Positions 23,635-36,300 of a stretch of 64,000 nucleotides of DNA are shown piece after piece. The stretch is from positions 2,172,501 through 2,236,500 of the forward strand of contig NC_056764.1 of assembly GCF_018687715.1 (NCBI RefSeq), read 5' to 3'. Origin of the DNA: Carya illinoinensis (Eukaryota; Streptophyta; Magnoliopsida; Fagales; Juglandaceae). The translations under genes were made by a program, and so were the position numbers. The notes under the pieces were generated by a model. The model did not search any database. It was not told the DNA's origin and was given only the letters and a program-made list of their open reading frames with translations. Positions within the stretch are counted from its first letter, which is position 1. Each line of letters starts with the position of its first letter.

Positions 23635-23766
23635 ATATTGGCCACGAGAAGATCATTGAGCCATTGCAGGATAAGAATGCAGAAAGAGATTGCAGAGTAA
23701 AAATGCAGTATGATTACAGAAAATTGAAGAAGATGAGATGCGAATGAAGATGAGCTGAATATCTCT

Positions 23767-23890
23767 TTTATAGAGAAAATTATACAACATCTCTCATGAA
23801 GCAAGAGAAAAGAGACGAAATATAACTTCATAGCTCTGCGGCGCCTGATAGCACGTCTGACAGCTGCGGTGCCTGACAGCACGCCTGACA
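23767..23890 (-). promoter_or_regulatory. putative promoter of the antisense ORF
   Basis: On the minus strand TATAAA lies at 23772-23767 within TCTATAAAAGAGAT, about 135 bases before the ATG at 23634. Just upstream, at 23835-23862 and 23863-23890, two adjacent 28-base units differ at four positions; on the minus strand each begins TGTCAG and ends CCGCAG plus one base. A paired element 60-120 bases upstream of a TATA box is a common enhancer layout. Function is inferred. Confidence 0.45.
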
Positions 23891-24076
23891 CCTACAGAGG
23901 AGTTGAAAATCCGCGGTGCTTGTCTGATCTTAAAAGGCTGGCCATCATTTTTATTAAAAAATGAGGTTAGCGGTTTAATGTTGATGAATTCTCCACTAAC
24001 TGTGTTAATTACAAGAACTCCAGAAGAGTACAACTCCAGAAGAGTAGTGATGAGCAGAAAGATCTAGTTGTGATTA

Positions 24077-24337
24077 TTTTATCAACATGGATCAAGTCCA
24101 CAGTTAGTTGGATGTACAGATGCGAATTATCTTTCAGATACATACAAGAAGATCATTACAATTCATGAGAAGAAAATTGAAATTGATATCAAGAAGGTAC
24201 GATCAAGTGATAATCTGGCAGATTTATTCACAAAAGCATTACCAACTGCAATATTTAAGAAGATTGTGCAGAACATTGGAATGCGGAGACTTGAAGACCT
24301 TTTATCATGCACTTTTCAGGGGGAGTAATGTCTTGAA
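24077..24337 (+). pseudogene. RNase H / C-terminal end of copia pol
   Basis: An 86-codon open stretch reads PQLVGCTDANYLSD, then KKVRSSDNLADLFTKALP and QNIGMRRLEDL, the conserved C-terminal end of copia RNase H. The catalytic middle is missing: the strand joins the ANYLSD segment to the EIDIKKVRSSDN segment after only about a dozen residues. It is not functional. Confidence 0.8.
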
Positions 24338-24541
24338 GAATTATGCTGATTGTACTCTTTTTCCTTCACTAAGGTTTTATCCCACTGGGTTTTCTTTCGC
24401 AAGGTTTTAATGAGGCAATCTTAAAGTATTTTACGGTACACATGAATATTGTACTCTTTTTCCTTCGCCATTGATTTTTTTCCCACAGGGTTTTTCCTTG
24501 GCAAGGTTTTAACGAGGCATATTCATTATATGTGGTCATCC

Positions 24542-24551
24542 AAAAGGGGAG
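24542..24551 (+). other. polypurine tract
   Basis: AAAAGGGGAG lies directly before the 3' LTR, the expected site for plus-strand DNA priming. Confidence 0.8.
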
Positions 24552-24990
24552 TGTTGTAAAATAATATTGTAAAATTGTATGACCACCTTGAGCTAGCCGT
24601 CAAATGCATAGTGCATAGTGCCAGCATAGTACTGCATAGTAACTGGCATAGTAAATGGCTGACATCGCACAGTGTGCATAGTGCTAGCATAGTACTGCAT
24701 AGTAACTGGCATAGTAAATGGCCGACATCGCACAGTGCGCATAGTGCCAGCATAGTACTGCATAGTAAATGGCCGACATCGCACAGTGCATACATAGTGC
24801 TAGCATAGTACTGCATAGTAACTGACATAGTATATATGTACAGTACCAGCATAGTACTGCATAGTAACTGGCATAGTTCCCTTTGTACGCCTATATATAT
24901 CGTTGAATTATTTAAGAAATATATAAGTTTCATAACTTCTCTGAATTCTATCTCTCTCTCTCTCTCTTTCCTTTCGATAGTTTTATAACA
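24552..24990 (+). repeat. 3' LTR of the copia element
   Basis: 439 bases. It has the same ends as the 5' LTR but three copies of the CGACATCGCACAGTG-type segment instead of two, and a shorter (TC)n run. It is followed by GAAGT. Confidence 0.92.
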
Positions 24991-25374
24991 GAAGTTCATT
25001 ATTTCACGCAAACCCATATTAATATTCGCGCAAAGGGTCAATTAAGAACGCTGGTTTTATGGACAAGTTTATCCTACAAGGTTTAAGCAAAAGTTAGGCT
25101 AAAATGGGGGGAAAGGAGGGACCTTAATTACTTCTAGAACCAAATAACAACTAGTTTCCTTTGATTTTGTAGCACTTGAAGTCAATACGCCATCGAATAA
25201 ATGATAATACATATGATCATTTGAAGATTCCAAACCAAAAGAAAATAGGGGTCATTCCAAAACCTAATCAATAAGCAATTGTACAACAGTTTGCTTACCC
25301 AACAAGTTTCCAGCTCATTGACCATGTCGTTCAAGGTGTACAAGTCTTCACAAATGCTTGTGATTATGATCTTT

Positions 25375-25580
25375 CGTTTGGTTATGCAGTTCAAATTAAA
25401 TATTTTATTAAAAGTTAAATAAAATATTATTATATTATTATTTTTTAATATTATTTTTATTTTAAAATTTGAAAAAATAAATTTTTTATTATATTTTGTG
25501 TAAGAATTTTAAAAAATTGTAATGATTATATGAAATGATGTGAGATAAGATAGTTTATTTTTAAATACCCAAACCAGCCC
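25375..25580 (-). mobile_element. AT-rich MITE, family copy 1 (reverse)
   Basis: Read in reverse it has CTATCTTATCTCACATCATT, then ACAAAATATAATAAA and an ATATAATAATATTTTATTTAA core. The same order of motifs is seen at 42019-42231 and 61470-61680. It is non-coding, and its ends are approximate. Confidence 0.5.
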
Positions 25581-26214
25581 CGAAACCAAATCATAAGCTA
25601 ATTCGGGAGGGATAAAAGAGAAATATTAACCAATCTTAAATTAACATTAATATAAGTCTTGATGTCATACAGTTGATTTTGGATAAAACATATAGAATTT
25701 CAAGTGGTCGTGATATATTAGTTATCTCAGAGGACTTAGGATAAACTCTTTCGTGCAGTTTAATTTTAACCAGAATTTATGTTTCTATTAGCTGAAATAA
25801 GGGAGAGATTAGAAAACGTCTTGTCCGTTGACCAGAAAAAAAATATATATAACAAATATAAAATAGTTCATAGTCCAAGAACTTTCGAATCGAACTAATA
25901 ATTAATCTTTAAGGTATATGCTTTAAGGTATCAGTTTCGATCATCTCAACGTTTGAACTTGGAACACCAGAACACGTGAGTTTTTTGAGTTGCACACTCT
26001 GAAATATTACAGGCTTTTAGAGTTTCGATTTGCATATGTATCCTGTCTAAATTATTACCAGTTTATACATGAGTTGCGTTGGCCAGATGGGTTCTCGATT
26101 AAAGAACTGCCATCACTACCACACCTATCATTGTAGTTTTACTATAAAATTATTGATCACGATATGCATAATTAGACGATAAATCAAGTCACGATTAATC
26201 AATTCAAAATTAGA

Positions 26215-26360
26215 CACTATAAGAAAAATAAATATTTGTGATCAATTTTTTTGTAATGAAAATAACTATTTATAACTAAAACAGAGTCATTATAACTGAA
26301 AATACTCATTTTACTAAAAATAACTAGTCATAATTTTATTATAATGAGATTGTAATCAAC
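26215..26360 (+). mobile_element. possible CACTA-type transposon terminus
   Basis: CACTATAAGAAAAATAAAT matches the common plant CACTA end (CACTAYAAGAAAA) and is followed by short degenerate repeats around TAACTA and TCATAA, like subterminal repeats. No matching inverted end was found within about 1 kb, so this is a fragment or a chance match. Confidence 0.3.
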
Positions 26361-29300
26361 ATGGACGATCAAGGTTATATATTAATGAAGTATTATATGT
26401 AAGTGTAAAAATAAATATTGTGTCATTGTTAATATTATATGGATTCTTTATCTTCATATGTAAGATTATATCTTTTGAAGATTGATTTTGAATATAAAGA
26501 AAAATTCCTACATTAGATTATATATTTTTTGATCAAATAATAATAAAATAATAAAGAGAGAGAAGAGAAAAAATAAAAGAGAGAGCTGGGAGGAGAGAGA
26601 AAAAATAATAAAAATATACTTTGAAGAAAGAAAATAAAATATTCATATTTAAATAAGAACTGTACATAATTATTTATAATTATACATATAAATAAACTAA
26701 TGCAGATCATTTTAAGGACATATTCTTCAAATTTAAAAATAAAGATGAAGATAAATAATCTATTATCAATGCTCTAAGTGTGGCAATATCTATATATCTA
26801 TAGACTGTAGTGAACGACGTTTCCTTTATATAAATATTATCTACAAGGGGCGTGCTTGAGATTGACAAGAAGAACAAAGTTAAAAGTTCAGAAGATTAGT
26901 TCAACATGTGTGTGAAAAGCTGCCGATCTTGAAGAGAACTTTGCAAGCTGGAATGCACGTACCACAGCACCCATGGATGCACATTACACGATCCAACAAA
27001 ATGGTATTTAAATGTGCGGTATTTTTGAGGTGGGTGCCTTTGCTCATGTAACGTTACCTAATTATGAATATCATTGATATTGACAATATAAACCTGTTAG
27101 ATAAAGTAAAGCCATCTTATCTATCGAGGAATAATTAATACCTGATAGGTGGGGGCCAATACTCGCTATACGGGCGGGTTGGGAGATCCCCACCCTTCTC
27201 CTATGTGAGGGCGGGGTGCGGGAAGGAGGTTATCTCGTCTCGTAAAATGCAAATGAAACCTCTATAATATAAATATTTTATTAAGTATATAACATACATC
27301 AACTTACAAACGTAATTTTTAAACAAAGAATATGTAACAACCCAAATACCCATTATAAAAATTAAAAATAAATAAATAAATCCAAGTGCCTTTTATGGTC
27401 CTATCCAGGCCTCAACTTTTGGCCCAAACTGAGGCAGCCCCTCAAGCCCAGAGCATATATACACCAGAAAGCCTGCCAAGGCATTACCTGGCCCAAGCAC
27501 ATGCTTTTGGATTTGCCTGGAGAAGCTGATCGTCCTAGAATATTTTCCCTTTTTAATATTTTACGGCAATTGCATATAATCCAAGACTCAGAAAGTAAAA
27601 AGTATGTTAAAAGTTGCTTCGGTCTGTGAAAAGATTCCATTCCCTCTCCGAGTCTTTGAAACCAATTTTGATTCAATACGAAGGGGAAAATGCTTTTAAA
27701 AGGAACCAGAATTCAATATACACCACGCAAATAGGAAATGCTTTTGAAGTGCACCAAAACTCAATAAATGCTTTACAACACCTGACGTCTTAGCGGTAAT
27801 AGCAAGTCAGCAGTAGCAGAGGAATTGCTTAAAAAAAGAACCCACAACAGTAGCAGATGCGGCAACAGCAGCTTCAGGCCAAAGGCCGTCCGAACTCAAA
27901 ACAAGCCTATGCAGATTGCAGAGACATGTTATAGATTGGGAAAAAGATATAAAGTTGGGTGTAATTTCAATGTTTGATTTATTCTCTCCTCTGTCTAGTG
28001 TCAACCACATACACAAAAGGGTAGATTATAAATGACCAAAATAGAAACATTTGCCTGAGCAGTCGAGCTTGCCTAAGTGCAAGTCATAAGGCACGGCCAG
28101 CGAATGTAAACTTGTTAATTATAAAGACATCATGCTAATGAATGGGGTAAAATATGGTTCACCAGATTGAGGGCCTAAGCAGTTGTCTGAAGTTGCATGG
28201 TGATATCAAGGTTCAAAACAATCAATGCTGCAAGTACAACCAACTCATGCATCCCTTCACTCTTCCAAATTGTTAATGAATAGTATGACTTGTTGCATTG
28301 CTAAAACATGCTTCATGACAGACACACCAGAAGAGGAAGACAAACAGGCAAACAAACTCAAGCAGAGAACAAAAAAGAACCAAGATTTGAAAACAACCTT
28401 CCCTGCCCTGCACAGTTTGATTGGTAAAGTGGTTAAAGGGAACAGATGACAGCAGCATATAAAGCCCACATGAAAAGAAAATGATTTCCTCCCAACACTT
28501 GAAATGGGCTGCCTAATTGATGCTTAAGCTGACTCTGAACTTCAAAAGCCTGGGGAACTTTAGAATCTTTGCTTTCACCCAATTCCACCAATAATGTTTC
28601 TTAAAGCAACAAATTCTGCCATGTAAGATGCACGCCTCTCTAAGTTCCATGCCAGTAACATGATTTCTCCTATGTAAACATGAAACCACCATTTTGGCCA
28701 AACATTCCAAGATGTGTAGAATTAGAATATCCTCATGGTTGCAAAAATTTGTGTTATAAACCCTGTGGACTTGCTATTAACACACACACACACACACGAG
28801 AATCACTTAAAACTATCAAGCATTACAATCAATCCGACTTTAAGAATATGGCAAATAGCAAGAACAGTTCATGGTTGAATATATTTCAAATCAGAACACT
28901 GCGTTTTAAAAAGCATCCTATTGATAATTTTGACTCTTTTTCTAAACTCTAGCAAAACGACGAAATGTTGGAAACAAAACGGCTGGTTCATTGATGCAAC
29001 CATTTACAACGACTTGAATGCTTGTCAATTGTCATGATAAAGGGAGTTCCCATTATAGTCCATCTTAAGGAATCCCAATGGCCAAAAAGTAAAACCCAAC
29101 TCGAAGAAAAGTAAAGGAAGGTGCTTTTTTCTTATTCTTTTTTTTTTTTCCTTAAAAAAAGTCGGTAGTTTTGATTGGATAGTTAAACAACCATACGTGT
29201 CTCCCATGAAATAGGTCCACGTGGTGAACATCTTCTATTTCCTTTTTTTGATGGGTGGGCTTGACTTTTGTCTACCAATATTTTTGGTCAATTTGTTTTT

Positions 29301-29984
29301 TCTTTTAAACTTTATGATGTTTTTGATACATGATTATAGACTTATTGCAAACTAAAGAAAGCAAATAAATAAATAAAAGACATTTATTTTTTATTGGATC
29401 AAGATATTTAAAGTGGAAGATAAATATATTATAATATTTATTAAAAAAGAAATAATATTTGTAGTTGTGGTTGTGTAAATATTGTGTAATTTTTTAAAAA
29501 AATGTGAATTAATACAGGATATAAATAAAAAAAATTAATTTTTAAATTATAAATTCTACTATTTTTTAAAGTGATTACGTGACGTTTATATATAATATTA
29601 TTTTTTTAAAAATTTATTATTATATCGCGAAGATTCGTATAAAATTCAAATAAATTTAGTAATAAACCATGTTGATCATAATTAATAATACACTTAATTT
29701 TCTAAAAAAATTACTTTTTAATTTGGGGTTGATTTCCTGATTAAGTAATTCCCAAAATGTGAAACTTTCTTACAAAATATCGAATCATCTCATTCCTTCT
29801 TCCCTTTCAAAAGATATACCAGAGGAAAGAGAAGCGCGATAAGAGATCTCCCGAAAAGAAAAAACTTAACACACTCCTTCCGCTTTTGACCCCCCGAAAT
29901 CGAATTCTCTCTCTCTCTCAGCTTTTCCTTCTCTGTTTCTAAAAATTATTTAATTAAATAATATTTTTAAATTTAATTTGATAG

Positions 29985-30218
29985 ATGCTCTTTACCAAAT
30001 CGCCCTCCCCGACTCCCCAACTTTGCTTATTTCTCTCTCTTACGCTGTTACCTCTTCTTTTACATCTCTCTCTTTCTTCGTCTCTGTATTTTTTTTCACC
30101 CTCTGTCTCTGATGACCGCTCAGTAAACCCTAATTCGCTCTACACTCTCGCTTTAGAGGTCGTTGAGTCTCCTTCTCTGTGTATTTATGTGTGTGGATTT
30201 TGTTTTTTGTTGGCTTAA
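29985..30218 (+). other. upstream ORF in the likely eIF4G leader
   Basis: A 77-codon ATG frame ends 121 bases before the eIF4G start. It is Leu/Ser-rich because it overlaps a CT-rich leader. If the leader is unspliced here, it would act as an upstream ORF. A leader intron ending at CTGCAG (about 30273) is possible and might remove part of it. Confidence 0.3.
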
Positions 30219-30339
30219 TAGTGTCGTGGGGATTATTTTTTTATGGTTGTTGGATCTTGTTTGTCTGCCTGCAGAGAAATTTGCGAGGAAAAGAACAAAA
30301 CAAAAGAGAAAAAAGGAGGGAATTTAAGGGTTGGGATAT

Positions 30340-33300
30340 ATGTCCCATAATCAATATAGGTCGGATAAGAGCGAGACGACACAGTACAGGAGAACCGATA
30401 GGCGATCCGCGAGCTCCAACCAGCAGCGGGGTTCCTCAGGAGCTTACGGCAAGGGCGGCGGGCCCGCCCCTTCTCCGTCGCACAATCTATCCTCCCTCCG
30501 CAGGTATCATTGTTCTAGGGTTTGTGATTTGGAATCTTTTTCTCTTTCTTTTTAAGTTTCGTGGCGTTTTTGGGAAGTTATTTTATTTTATGATGTTTTG
30601 CGGTGTATAGGGGAGTTAGGGTTGTTTATTTCGTTATTTGTGAATTGCGGTTTCATTTTTTGTATTTTGCTTGGGCTTTTTTGTATGTTTTTAGTGTTAA
30701 GAAGAATAATAATAATGCACAAGGAGGAGGTCAATCCAGAACAAGCTTGCCCACTGTCAATTCGTCATCATTGGAGTCTAGTAATGCTTCTACGCCGCGT
30801 GGTACCGCAGTACAGAATGGTTCCCATGTACAGCCCCAACATGGTATGAATTTTTCCCATACAGTTTGAACAAAAAATTTGTATTTTATCTGCTGTATTG
30901 CTTTGTGAATATTGAGGTAAGAATGTTGATGGGATTTCCTTATAATTGATGGAAGTTCCATTGTTTTTTATGAGTTTAGCCTCTTGATTGTTTTGGATTA
31001 TGATTTTGTTGTTATGGTGCACATGTTAGGAGCAGCATCTGATGTGCCGACTACAAGCGCAGCTGCCAAGCCGACTGAGTTGTTGGCTCCTCAGAAAAGC
31101 ACCCGAGCGGTTCCAAAGCCTCCGACTTCTCAATCTGCCTCTGTGAACGCTGACTCAACAGCTCCTAGGACACCTGCAAAGGGTATGTCTAGAAGCTTTG
31201 GAGATAGGTCTATTATTTGTTTAACTATATGAAATTTGTTGTAATGTGGAAGACCATCAATGTTCTTTTTATTTTTATTTTCCCTTGGCAGTGACTTGTA
31301 GTTTTAGACAAATGAACTAATGATATAATCTTGATATTTTTCTGTGGATCAGCCCCTGGAGATGCGTCTAAGGCATTCCCCTTTCAGTTTGGGTCCATAA
31401 GTCCTGGCTGCATGAATGGGATGCAGGTGTGCATATGCTCTGACATCCCCAAAATGAGCGTTATTGATTTTTCCCAATTGAATGGTTCTCTGTAGTTTTT
31501 GTAATCTCATTTAATATGGTCGAAAGGATTGTGATCATTTTGTGTTTGTAGGTTCCTGCTAGAACTAGCTCAGCGCCCCCAAATTTGGATGAACAGAAAC
31601 GAGATCAGGTTTGTACTTATTTTTCTTCCCATTCTCATCTTGTGGACTGCTTATTTGTTGCAAGTCGATTCTTAATTATAGCTTCTATCCTTGCTCTCAT
31701 CTTTTGTTTAAAGCAGTATGGAACTATGCACAATGTAGTATCAAAACTTAGCATGTTTTTTATGTGGCATTTTCCTTTGTGCCTGGACAGTTGGTGTGTG
31801 TATGGTTCCATTACTCATCATGGGATATTGGAAATTTATGGCCCTGGGAATTTATATTTTTGTAATTAAAGAAACCTTTTGTATTTTTGAGCTGCAGGCA
31901 CGCCATGATTCTTTTAGATCAGTAGCTCCGTTGCCAGCTCCTTCTGCACCTAAGCAGTTACCGAGAAAGGATGTCAGTCCTGTAATCCAAGGTCCTGTAA
32001 TCCAAGCTAATACTGGGGAGGCTCATTCAGTGCCCAAGGTAAAAAAGGATGTGCAAGTCTCACCTCCACCACCAGCAGGCCAACCACAGAAGCCTTCTGT
32101 TCATCCCATGACTGGGATGCCCATGCAAATGCCATTTCACCAGCCACAGCTTCCTGTGCAATTCGGAGGCCCCAACCAACAGATTCAATCCCAGGGAATG
32201 ACAGCTGCTTCACTTCAAATTCCATTGAATTTACCGTTGTCCATGGGAAATTCACCCCAAATGCAACAGCCTATGTATCTTCCCAGTCTCCAACACCTTC
32301 CTATGCAGACACAAGGTCTTATGCATCAAGCCCAGGGCTTGAGTTTCCCTAATCAAATGGGTCAGTTGGGCAATATGGGAATCAGCATGACTCCACATTA
32401 TCCCCAGCAACAGGGGGGAAATTATGGTGGTCCTCGTAAAACTCCCGTCAAGATTACTCATCCAGAGACACGTGAAGAGTTAAAGCTTGATAAACGGGCA
32501 GATTCCTATTCAGACGTCGGGTCAGCTGGTCCTAGGACTCACCCTAACGTGCATCCTAAATCACAGCCTATTCCATCATATGCACCTTCTCATCCCATTA
32601 GCTTTTATTCTCCCAATTCTTACAATGCCAGCTCTATATTTTATCCACCCCAGAGTTCTGTTCCTTTAACAAGTAGCCAGATAGCAGCCAATTCTCAAGC
32701 TTCAAGATTTAACTATCCAGCTACACAGGGTCCCCAAAACATGACTTTTGTGAATCCATCGGCTCATAATCCCATACCTGTAAATAAGACTGGGACCCAA
32801 ATTCATGGTGTTGCAGATCCACCAAACTTGGAACGTTCTCGTGATGTACATAACATAATCTCCTCTCATCCATCAACAACAGTACCAATTACAGTTAAGC
32901 CAATCACTGGTCCTTCTATTGGAGAAAAGGTTGGAGACTCATTGCTGTCAAATAGCTCACATGTCGTTCAAAAGGGTGAATCTCCAAAACATGTGAGGCC
33001 ATCTGGGGAAGCTAACTTATCACATCCTCAAAGGGACTCGCAGAGTTTTCCACAAGTCTCTTTGTGGCAGATGAAAACTAGCTCTGACTCATTGGTCTCC
33101 AAGTCATTGCTGGTGGTGACTGAACAGTCAGTGGCTGTTTCAGATGCTAGTTGTTCTGACGGTCTGATACCCGATCACTTATCTTCAGTTTCAGGTTCAC
33201 CATCCGAGGAATCTGCTCTAGTTGTGCCCAATTATGAAGGCAGAAGAAGGGAAACCCTTGTTAGGTCAAACTCGATTAAAGATCATCAAAAGAAGCCAGG

Positions 33301-36300
33301 CAAGAAAGGATACATCCAACCACCTCATGAGGTATTTTTATGCTGTACTTGTTTATTACCATTTCTTTGAAGCATCTATTTTTTGATTTAGCCTTTTCCT
33401 GATCTTTTTAGTAAAATTTTACACCTTTCTACAGGCTGCTAGCGAATCTATTTCAACATCAAATTTTCCTTCTTCAGCTCTAGAGCATGGTATATCTACT
33501 AACGGTGGAGTTTCAGGAGCTGTACTTGCTAAAACAACTACTACGCATGCGAATAGTGAAGTTGTTTCATCATTTCAGCAATCACTGTCATCTGTTGGTG
33601 ATGCTACTCATGATGCTTCTGAATTAAAGGTTGACAGTGTTGGAGAGGACTCAACTAGTGTCTCATCTCAGATTTGTGGTGCTCGAATCATTCTTGATAC
33701 CTCTGAAACTGTTCATCATGCTAGGCCAGATGAACAATTAGACCAAGAAACGGTGGGAATAGATGAACAAGGAGAAAGCAGATTGCCTGAAGGGTCCAAA
33801 CTGGATAATATTGGTGGTGAGATATCTTCAGAGCCTATTTTGTTAAAATCTCAGGAAAGAACTAAACAAATTGAGGGAGAACAGTCTGGACAAGATTCTG
33901 GTCTGAAGGCAATAACTACAAATGATGAGGTTCTAACTTCAAAGACTGTACAGAGGGGGCTGGATGAACCTGTGAGGGATCATACAGAAATTGGCAGGAC
34001 AACTGATAAATTAGAAATGTGCAGCTTTAAGGTTTTGAGCTCCACAGATGGTGGAAGTTCTCATGGTGAGAAGAGCTCATATTTGGATGCCTTTTCAAGC
34101 AGAAGTGATAGTGTAGGCAGTAGTGAAGTTGTTGCAATACGTGGTATATCAGATCAGCTGTCTGCTCATATTCTAACCCCTGATATTGCAGAAGCAACCT
34201 CAAAACATGAAGGGGAAGGTGTAGAGAACATTGATGACTTGGTCTCTTTTGGAGCATCAGGTGCCAAGGATAAACCTATTTCTGATCTGAATAGGCCAAA
34301 GAGTACTGGTAAAGCAAAAAAGAAGAGAAAAGAATGTCTTCTAAAAGCTGATGCTGCTGGGTCAATTTCTGATCTTTATAATGCTTATAAGGGCCCGGAG
34401 GAAAAGAAAGAAACTGTTGCATCTACAGAAAGTACCGAGAGCACTTCTTCTAGTGTGCATGTGAAGGCACTTACTGATGCTGTTGAATTAGATGCCCCAG
34501 TGAGCGAGAAAAGTAGACTGGAAAAAGCTGAACCTGATGATTGGGAAGACGCCGCTGACATATCAACACCAAAATTAGAAGTTTCGGATGATGGACAACA
34601 GATACATGGAATACTGGATGATCATGACAAAGATGGAGTTGGAACTATGACCAAAAAGTATTCCAGAGATTTCCTCTTGATTTTTTCAGAGCAATGCACT
34701 GATCTTCCACATGGTTTTGAGATTACAGCTGATATAGCAGAGGCTGTGATGAGTGGTGGTTTCAATAGCTCTCATCTTGTTGAACGAGATTCATACCCTA
34801 GTCCTGGGAGAATAATAGACAGGCTAAGTGGGGGATCTCGAATAGACCGCCGTGGTAGTGGTATGATCGAGGAAGACAGGTGGAGTAAAGTACCTGGTAA
34901 TTTTGGTTCAGGGCGGGATGTGCGTCTGGATTCCGGCCATGGGGTTAATGCAGGTTTTCGACCTGGATCGGGTGGCAATTATGGTGTTCTTCGGAACCCA
35001 CGTGTGCAAACACCCGTGCAGTATCCTGGAGGTATCCTCCATGGGCCATCTATGGGATCTCAGGGCGGAATGTCTAGAAATAGTCCTGATGCTGACAGGT
35101 GGTTACGTTCTGCCAGTATTCAACAGAGGGGTTTGATTCCATCTCCTCAGACTCCATTACTAATTATGCACAGAGCTGAGAAGAAATATGAAGTGGGTAA
35201 GGTGACGGATGAGGAAGAGGCAAAGCAAAGGCAACTGAAAGGCATTTTAAACAAGCTCACTCCGCAGAACTTTGAGAAACTTTTTGAGCAAGTGAGAGCT
35301 GTCAAAATTGACAATGCTGTCACTCTAACTGGTGTCATCTCGCAGATCTTTGACAAAGCTTTGATGGAGCCTACTTTCTGTGAGATGTATGCTGATTTCT
35401 GTAGTCATCTGGCTGAGGAGTTGCCTGATTTCAAGAGAGTACTTCTGAACAAGTGCCAGGAGGAATTTGAGAGAGGGGAAAGAGAGCAAGAAGAAGCTAA
35501 TAAAGCTGATGAAGAGGGGGAGATTAAACAGTCTGCAGAGGAAAGAGAAGAGAAGAGAGTTAAGGCTCGAAGACGAATGCTGGGTAACATTAGATTGATA
35601 GGGGAGTTATACAAGAAGAAAATGTTAACTGAGCGAATAATGCACACGTGCATAAAGAAGTTGTTGGGTCAGTCTCAAACTCCTGATGAAGAAGATGTTG
35701 AAGCTTTGTGCAAATTGATGAGTACTATTGGGGAGATGATTGACCATCCCAGGGCCAAGGAGCATATGGATGCATATTTTGATAGAATGAAGATGCTCTC
35801 TACCAATTCGAATTTATCAACCAGGGTCAGGTTCATGTTGAAGGATGCGATGGATTTGAGAAAGAATAAATGGCAACAGAGAAGAAAAGTTGAAGGGCCG
35901 AAAAAGATTGATGAAGTGCACAGAGATGCTGCTCAAGAACGACAGGCACAATCCAGTAGGTTGAGTCGTGGTTTAAGCATCAACCAGTCAGCTAGAAGGA
36001 CACCTATGGATTTTGGTCCTAGAGGGTCAACAGTATTGTCTTCCCCAAATGCTCAGCTGGGTGGTTTCCGTGGAATGTCTACTCCAGTTCGTGGGCTTAG
36101 CATTCAGGATGTTCGCTTGGAGGACAGACAATCTCATGACACTAGGATGCCGTCAGTTCCCTTGCCTCAGAGACCCAGTCTTGATGATTCTATTACTTTG
36201 GGACCTCAAGGTGGTCTTGGGAGAGGAATGTCAATCAGAGGACCGCCGTCAATGCGAAGTACTCCAGTAGCTGATGTATCTCCAGTCTCCCCAGATCTCA

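Larger units (their letters stand above)
19404..24990 (+). mobile_element. Ty1/copia-type LTR retrotransposon, gag open, pol decayed
   Basis: Full-length insertion of 5,587 bases with two LTRs (19404-19794 and 24552-24990), both beginning TGTTGTAAAATAA and ending TTTTATAACA. It is flanked by the same five bases, GAAGT, at 19399-19403 and 24991-24995. In order it holds a possible primer-binding site, a complete gag ORF, a second shrunken gag copy, scattered pol remnants (pre-RT linker, reverse transcriptase, RNase H end), an antisense ORF unit and a polypurine tract. Integrase and most of the reverse transcriptase are absent, so the copy cannot move alone. An element carrying gag but no usable pol resembles the class described as TR-GAG, which relies on enzymes from autonomous relatives. 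Confidence 0.92.
24996..30339. other. spacer between the copia element and eIF4G
   Basis: Over 5 kb without a convincing gene. It holds an AT-rich MITE (about 25375-25580), a possible CACTA terminus (26215), an AG-rich stretch (26555-26640), a GC-rich patch at 27150-27240, scattered low-complexity sequence, and AT-rich sequence at 29390-29720. Minus-strand ORFs of 60-90 codons near 27401-28710 show no domains or splice continuity. CT-rich leader sequence for eIF4G begins near 29900. TGTAACAACCCAAAT at 27332 resembles an LTR start, but no partner end was found. Confidence 0.5.

Noticed and set aside
27150..27240. GC-rich patch suggesting a transposon end
   Set aside because: Contains inverted GGGAGATCCCC but no clear terminal repeats or target duplication.
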